DNA of 8,222 nucleotides, from the NCBI GenBank assembly GCA_946479205.1, contig CAMLFJ010000122.1, positions 1 to 8,222 on the forward strand. The letters run 5' to 3'. Both the position numbers and the translations under genes were made by a program. Source of the stretch: an uncultured bacterium. Lineage in GTDB: Bacteria; Methylomirabilota; Methylomirabilia; Rokubacteriales; CSP1-6. A model generated the notes under the pieces. It ran no database searches and was not told the DNA's origin. It saw only the letters and a program-made list of their open reading frames with translations. This document shows positions 5,185 to 8,222 of this stretch, piece by piece; position 1 is the stretch's first letter, and every line of letters starts with the position of its first letter.

Positions 5185-6304
5185 TAGTCTCCCAGCCCGC
5201 CTCGGCCAGGGGCCGCGCCCGCTCCCCGCGCGAGCGCGCGTTGGGATCGTTGGCGGTGCCCGCGATCACGCGGCCCATGATCCCCTGGGCGATGGCGGCC
5301 AGCCGGAACATCGCGAAGGCCAGGTAGAACTCCCAGTCGGCGATGCGCGAGCGCCCGGTGCGCCGGCAGTAGGTCACCACGTAGTCCGCTTCCGTCGGCA
5401 GGCCGAGCGCGCCGAGGTCCGCCCCGAGGACGCCGCCCAGGGTGCTGGGGGCGAGGCGATACGGCATGCAGTTGAAGGCCAGGTCGGCCAGCGGGCTGCC
5501 GAGCGTGGAGAGCTCCCAGTCGAGCACCGCCACCACCCGAGGCTCGGTCGGGTGGACGATCAGGTTGCCGGGCCTGAAGTCCCCGTGGACGACGGTCGGC
5601 TGCTCCTCCGTGGGCACGTGCTCGGGCAGCCAGGCGATCAGCCGCTCCATGGGCTCGATGCGCTCGGTCTCCGAGGCGCGGTACTGGGTCGTCCAGCGGT
5701 GGATCTGGCGGGCGAAGTAGCTGCCGGGCCGGCCGTAGTCGGTGAGCCCGGTGGCCGCGAGATCCACCGTGTGCAGCCGCGCGAGCACCTCGTTCATCGA
5801 GTCGTAGATGCCCCCGCGATCCGCCGGGCTCACCCCGGGGAGCAGCGGATCAGCCATGACCCGCCCCGACACCCACTCCATGATGAAGAACGCGGTGCCG
5901 ATCACCGCGTCGTCCTCGCAGAGCGCGTAGGTGCGCGGCACCGGGACGGTGGTGCGCGCGAGCGCGGTGATGATGCGGTACTCGCGATCCACCGCGTGAG
6001 CCGACGGCAAGAGCTTGCCGGGGGGCTTGCGGCGCAGCACGTACTCGCCGCCCGGAGAGCTGAGGCGATAGGTCGGATTGGACTGGCCGCCCTGGAACTG
6101 GCTCACCGTGACCGGCCCCTTGAAGCCCGCCACGTGCTGGGCCATGTAGCGCTCGAGCGCGGCCACGTCGAACCGATGCGTCTCTCGCACCGGCACCGTG
6201 TCGGCGGTCGAGGTGATGTCGGGGGTCGGGCGCGCGCGTCGCTCGGCGTCGGCGGGCTGGTCCATGGCGAACGAGACCGGATTATGGAGCCTCGCCCCAC
6301 TCAA
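5150..6304 (-). CDS. APH-fold phosphotransferase, ACAD10/11 N-domain type
   Basis: 384 aa, a kinase of the aminoglycoside/choline-kinase (APH) fold, likely cytoplasmic. Motifs: a glycine-rich loop FQGGQSNPTY (70-79); VLRRKPPGKLLPSAH (89-103), typical of the group related to the N-domain of ACAD10/ACAD11; Glu108 in DREYR, the likely Lys/Arg-partner glutamate; the catalytic HGDFRPGN (His240, Asp242, Asn247); and the metal-binding DWE (Asp262) in VLDWELSTLGSPLADLA. All key residues are present. Animal ACAD10/11 kinases phosphorylate 4-hydroxyacyl-CoAs, so a hydroxyacyl-CoA or fatty-acid catabolic role is the best guess, and aminoglycoside resistance is unlikely. The start is uncertain: TTG 6304 has GAGGA five nt upstream, while ATG 6265 (371 aa) has none but is the commoner codon. 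It lies 30 bp after the 78-aa membrane gene and overlaps DUF3750 by 35 bp at its 3' end. Confidence 0.92.
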   Translation of the reverse strand: MSGARLHNPVSFAMDQPADAERRARPTPDITSTADTVPVRETHRFDVAALERYMAQHVAGFKGPVTVSQFQGGQSNPTYRLSSPGGEYVLRRKPPGKLLPSAHAVDREYRIITALARTTVPVPRTYALCEDDAVIGTAFFIMEWVSGRVMADPLLPGVSPADRGGIYDSMNEVLARLHTVDLAATGLTDYGRPGSYFARQIHRWTTQYRASETERIEPMERLIAWLPEHVPTEEQPTVVHGDFRPGNLIVHPTEPRVVAVLDWELSTLGSPLADLAFNCMPYRLAPSTLGGVLGADLGALGLPTEADYVVTYCRRTGRSRIADWEFYLAFAMFRLAAIAQGIMGRVIAGTANDPNARSRGERARPLAEAGWETITQGMGSQPAG

Positions 6305-6309
6305 CGCAA

Positions 6310-6314
6310 TCCTC
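6310..6314 (-). promoter_or_regulatory. Shine-Dalgarno favouring the TTG start of the phosphotransferase
   Basis: GAGGA on the minus strand, five nt before TTG 6304. The in-frame ATG at 6265 has no purine-rich site ahead of it, so the TTG start, with 13 extra residues, is preferred but not certain. Confidence 0.45.
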
Positions 6315-6334
6315 GACGCGCGCGCCGTCGCTCG

Positions 6335-6571
6335 CTACGCGGCCATCCGTTGCGATTTCTTCGAGGATGCTTCGGCGCGACCACCGGCGCGGTTCTCGTA
6401 CCGTGGCCCGCGGCGGCCGAACGCGTACAGACCGAAGGCCGCCCCCGCCGCGATCAGCAGGGGAATCACGACGGCGAGCCACGCCAGGTGGAGGATCGAC
6501 GCGATCGCGACCAGGATCGCCCCGGCCGAGATCACGAACAGCGAGATGAAGAACGAGATGGCTTCCATCAT
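6335..6571 (-). CDS. Small two-helix inner-membrane protein, function unknown
   Basis: 78 aa. Two hydrophobic helices follow closely (about residues 5-27 and 29-50), joined by a very short turn. After them comes a basic, polar C-terminal tail (FGRRGPRYENRAGGRAEASSKKSQRMAA) that should face the cytoplasm by the positive-inside rule, putting both ends inside. The frame also has ATGs at 6601 and 6595, but AGGGAGG (6581-6587, minus strand) lies nine nt before ATG 6571 and overlaps those longer readings, so 6571 is chosen. It is 30 bp upstream of the phosphotransferase on the same strand, so the two are probably co-transcribed. There is no recognisable family; a stabiliser of a membrane partner or a stress-type small membrane protein are both possible. 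Confidence 0.7.
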   Translation of the reverse strand: MMEAISFFISLFVISAGAILVAIASILHLAWLAVVIPLLIAAGAAFGLYAFGRRGPRYENRAGGRAEASSKKSQRMAA

Positions 6572-6580
6572 GGCAGTGAC

Positions 6581-6587
6581 CCTCCCT
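6581..6587 (-). promoter_or_regulatory. Shine-Dalgarno that fixes the small membrane protein start
   Basis: AGGGAGG on the minus strand, nine nt before the tandem ATGATG at 6571. It would lie inside the coding sequence if the upstream ATGs at 6601 or 6595 were used. Confidence 0.65.
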
Positions 6588-6671
6588 GCCACCATGTACA
6601 TCGCAAGGCGCGTGCCGAGTCGGAAACGTGGAGAAATACATGCGAGTGGGCGGCCGGAGGAATCCCGCGGG

Positions 6672-6690
6672 GCCGGTAAGGCTTACCGGC
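6672..6690 (-). terminator. Hairpin after the MFS exporter gene
   Basis: GCCGGTAA (6672-6679) and TTACCGGC (6683-6690) form a perfect 8-bp stem with a GGC loop, 32 nt past the MFS stop on the minus strand. No U-tract follows on that strand; on the plus strand it is followed by GCAGACTATTCTTCTCTT, somewhat richer in T. It may separate the MFS transcript from the next minus-strand gene, or act in that gene's leader. Confidence 0.4.
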
Positions 6691-6722
6691 GCAGACTATT
6701 CTTCTCTTCCCGCGCCCGCCGG

Positions 6723-7973
6723 TCACGGCGCGGCGGGAGGCGCCGACGGCAGCGGCCCCGTGGACGCGGGATGCCGGCGCCGCCATCCGATCGTCAGCGC
6801 CAGGATCAGCACGAGCCCGGCGCCTCCGCCCACCGCGCAGGCGCGTGAGACGCCCCAGTGCTCGGCCACCGTGCCCATGATCAGCGCCCCGATCGGCGTC
6901 ATGCCCGCGAAGACGAGCGCGTAGAGACCCATCACGCGCCCCCGCAGCTCGTCGGGCACCGCGATCTGCACGGTGGTATTGCAGCTCGTCATGAAGACGA
7001 TCTGCGCGAAGCCGAGCGCCACCAGCACCGCCGCGGTCGTGCCGAAGTGGCGCGCGGTGGAGAGCAGGAGCAGCAGGCCCGCCGCGGCCAGGGCCGGGCC
7101 CACCACCATCCCGAGCGGCGGGCGTCCCACCGCGAGGGCCGCCACCGCGAGCGCGCCCGCCATCGCGCCCAGGCCCAGCGAGGCCATCAGGAGACCGAAG
7201 CCGTGCGCGCCCTCGTGCAGCACCTCGCGGGCGATGAGGGGCACCAGCACGTTCATGTTGATCACGAAGAGGCTCACCACCACGAGCAGGCTCATCACGA
7301 GCGCGACGCGCGGCGTGCCCGCCGCGTAACGCACGCCTTCCGCGATCTCGGCGCGGAGGCCGATGCCGCGGCGCGGGCTCGGCGCGCCCTCGGTGCGGAT
7401 CGCCGCGAGCGCCGCGATCACCGCGATGAAGCTCGCCCCGTTCAGCACGAAGGCGGCCGCGGTGCCGTAGCGCGCCACCAGCAGGCCCGCCACCGCGGGA
7501 CCGACCACGCGCGCGCCGTTGAACACCGCCGAGTTCAGCGCGATCGCGTTCATGAGATCGCCGCGGGGCACCAGGTGGGCGATGTAGGACTGGCGCGACG
7601 GCATGTCGAGCGTGGTGGCGAGCCCGTAGAGCGCGGCCAGCACCGCCACGTGCCAGAACTGCACGTGGCCGCTCCAGACCAGGACGGCCAGCGTGAAGGC
7701 CTGCAGCATGAGCGCGGTCTGGGTGCCGAGGAGCAGGCGCCGCTTGCGCACCCGATCGCTGATCGCCCCGGACAGGAACGAGAAGAGCAGGATCGGACCG
7801 AACTGGAGCGCCCCGATCAGCCCGAGACGGAACGGGGAGTTCGTCAGCTCGAGCACGAGCCACGATTGCCCGACGCTCTGCATCCACGTGCCGACGAGGG
7901 AGACGAGCTGCCCGCACCAGAACAGGCGGAAGTCCCGGTGGCCGAGGGCGCGCAGCCCGGCGGGGAGGGCCAT
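6723..7973 (-). CDS. MFS_3 / EntS-type major facilitator exporter
   Basis: 416 aa, the usual length for this group, with about 12 hydrophobic segments: an inner-membrane proton-driven transporter. The start LRALGHRDFRLFWCGQLVSLVGTWMQSV (residues 7-34) is the family N-terminus and fixes ATG 7973. MFS motif A between helices 2 and 3 is G69-AISDRVRKRR. The second half carries ELRGRVMGLYALVFAGMTPIG, typical of MFS_3 (EntS-like siderophore and drug exporters). A long basic loop between helices 6 and 7 contains RTEGAPSPRRG. The C-terminus is a Pro/Ala-rich cytoplasmic tail. The substrate is unknown: efflux of small organic compounds is expected, and no siderophore gene is nearby. It is divergently transcribed from the YqgE/AlgH gene with only 15 bp between start codons and no Shine-Dalgarno, so its promoter must overlap the neighbour. 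Confidence 0.93.
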   Translation of the reverse strand: MALPAGLRALGHRDFRLFWCGQLVSLVGTWMQSVGQSWLVLELTNSPFRLGLIGALQFGPILLFSFLSGAISDRVRKRRLLLGTQTALMLQAFTLAVLVWSGHVQFWHVAVLAALYGLATTLDMPSRQSYIAHLVPRGDLMNAIALNSAVFNGARVVGPAVAGLLVARYGTAAAFVLNGASFIAVIAALAAIRTEGAPSPRRGIGLRAEIAEGVRYAAGTPRVALVMSLLVVVSLFVINMNVLVPLIAREVLHEGAHGFGLLMASLGLGAMAGALAVAALAVGRPPLGMVVGPALAAAGLLLLLSTARHFGTTAAVLVALGFAQIVFMTSCNTTVQIAVPDELRGRVMGLYALVFAGMTPIGALIMGTVAEHWGVSRACAVGGGAGLVLILALTIGWRRRHPASTGPLPSAPPAAP

Positions 7974-7977
7974 TCGC

Positions 7978-7983
7978 TATACT
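7978..7983 (+). promoter_or_regulatory. -10 element of a probable leaderless promoter for yqgE
   Basis: TATACT (five of six to consensus) ends five nt before ATG 7989, so transcription should begin at or next to the start codon. There is no Shine-Dalgarno and no clear TTGACA at the -35 position (7955-7960). The intergenic space is 15 bp, so the same bases serve the start region of the MFS gene on the other strand. Confidence 0.45.
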
Positions 7984-7988
7984 GTGCC

Positions 7989-8222
7989 ATGCCTCCCGCT
8001 CGTCTGCCGACACGCGCCGCCGCCGTGCTCGCGGTGCTGGCCGGGCTGGCGTGGGTGGGAGCGGTGCCTCCGGGCTCGGCGTCACCGAGCGCGGCCGCGC
8101 CCGCGCCCCGTGCGGTCGCGCAGGCCGCGCCCGGCCTCGCCGGGCAGTTCCTCGTGGCTACCGACACGCTGCGCGATCCGCGCTTCGCGCGCACGGTCAT
8201 CTACATGGTCCGGCACGACGCG
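7989..8222 (+). CDS. YqgE/AlgH family protein (UPF0301), 5' part, with signal peptide
   Basis: The reading frame starts at ATG 7989 and is open to the window end (78 codons); the 3' part, about 150 residues or more, is missing. Residues 50-77 read LAGQFLVATDTLRDPRFARTVIYMVRHD, matching the conserved YqgE/AlgH N-terminal block (compare E. coli YqgE, which has DPIFRRSVVYI at the same place). The family's function is unclear; AlgH was linked to alginate regulation in Pseudomonas. Unlike cytoplasmic YqgE, this copy has a ~49-residue N-terminal extension: basic start, hydrophobic core at 10-26 (AAAVLAVLAGLAWVGAV), and a Ser/Ala/Pro-rich linker with possible signal-peptidase sites after GSA (residue 31) or AVA (residue 44). 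It is thus predicted to be exported or membrane-tethered. The divergent neighbour is the MFS exporter. Confidence 0.85.
   Translation, partial: MPPARLPTRAAAVLAVLAGLAWVGAVPPGSASPSAAAPAPRAVAQAAPGLAGQFLVATDTLRDPRFARTVIYMVRHDA

Noticed and set aside
5150..6304. Aminoglycoside resistance kinase
   Set aside because: The fold is shared, but the LRRKPPGKLLPSAH signature fits the ACAD10/11-type group and no resistance or mobile context is present.
6572..6601. Ten-residue longer start of the small membrane protein
   Set aside because: A strong AGGGAGG lies within this stretch at the right distance from ATG 6571.
5552..6679. Plus-strand open frame opposite the phosphotransferase and small membrane gene
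   Set aside because: Low-complexity Arg/Gly/His composition with no motif, covering two genes that have clear signatures or ribosome sites on the other strand.
6568..8085. Minus-strand open frame in another phase over the MFS gene (505 codons)
   Set aside because: Translation is Arg/Ala/Pro-rich without membrane segments; the other phase gives a full 12-helix transporter.
1..8222. tRNA, rRNA, riboswitch, insertion sequence, attachment site or phage genes
   Set aside because: No transposase, terminal inverted repeats with target duplication, or conserved RNA sequence was seen on either strand by eye; a covariance-model scan could not be run.

Overview
The window is a very GC-rich, densely packed stretch from a heterotrophic bacterium. 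Signal-peptide proteins, a lipoprotein-type DUF3750 gene and a YqgE/AlgH gene point to a Gram-negative cell. The gene mix and codon bias would fit a soil or sediment lineage such as Candidatus Rokubacteria/Methylomirabilota or a high-GC proteobacterium; this is a guess from style, not from a marker gene. I see no rRNA, tRNA, CRISPR array, transposase, phage gene or origin.

Layout, left to right. (a) 2-2744 (+): a two-gene cassette of a UbiD-family prenyl-FMN (de)carboxylase, whose 5' end lies outside the window, and an ANL-superfamily acyl/aryl-CoA ligase. The ligase's last codons and stop lie in the first copy of a 40-bp tandem duplication. (b) 2745-2910: a convergent intergenic region with that repeat and two strong GC hairpins. 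(c) 2911-3577 (-): two small secreted proteins, one Lys/Ala-rich and one amphipathic LEA-like, each with a signal peptide and a good Shine-Dalgarno. (d) 3747-4145 (-): a PPOX-fold split-barrel flavin/F420 oxidoreductase. It is divergent from (e) 4220-5184 (+): a 67-aa Lys-rich protein followed by a DUF3750 lipoprotein that has no ordinary start codon ahead of its signal peptide. (f) 5150-6571 (-): an APH-fold phosphotransferase of the ACAD10/11 N-domain type, preceded by a 78-aa two-helix membrane protein. (g) 6723-7973 (-): an MFS_3/EntS-type exporter. It is divergent, by only 15 bp, from (h) 7989-8222 (+): the 5' part of a YqgE/AlgH gene with an unusual exported N-terminus.

The only clear metabolic partnership is UbiD plus CoA ligase: reversible (de)carboxylation of an aromatic or enoic acid and CoA activation of an acid. 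The phosphotransferase may belong to (hydroxy)acyl-CoA metabolism, but nothing in the window ties it to the cassette. I do not see an obviously new multi-gene system. The points most worth a second look are the start-less DUF3750 lipoprotein, the two leaderless-looking promoters (before 4220 and 7989), the exported YqgE, the repeat at the ligase stop codon, and the small secreted pair.
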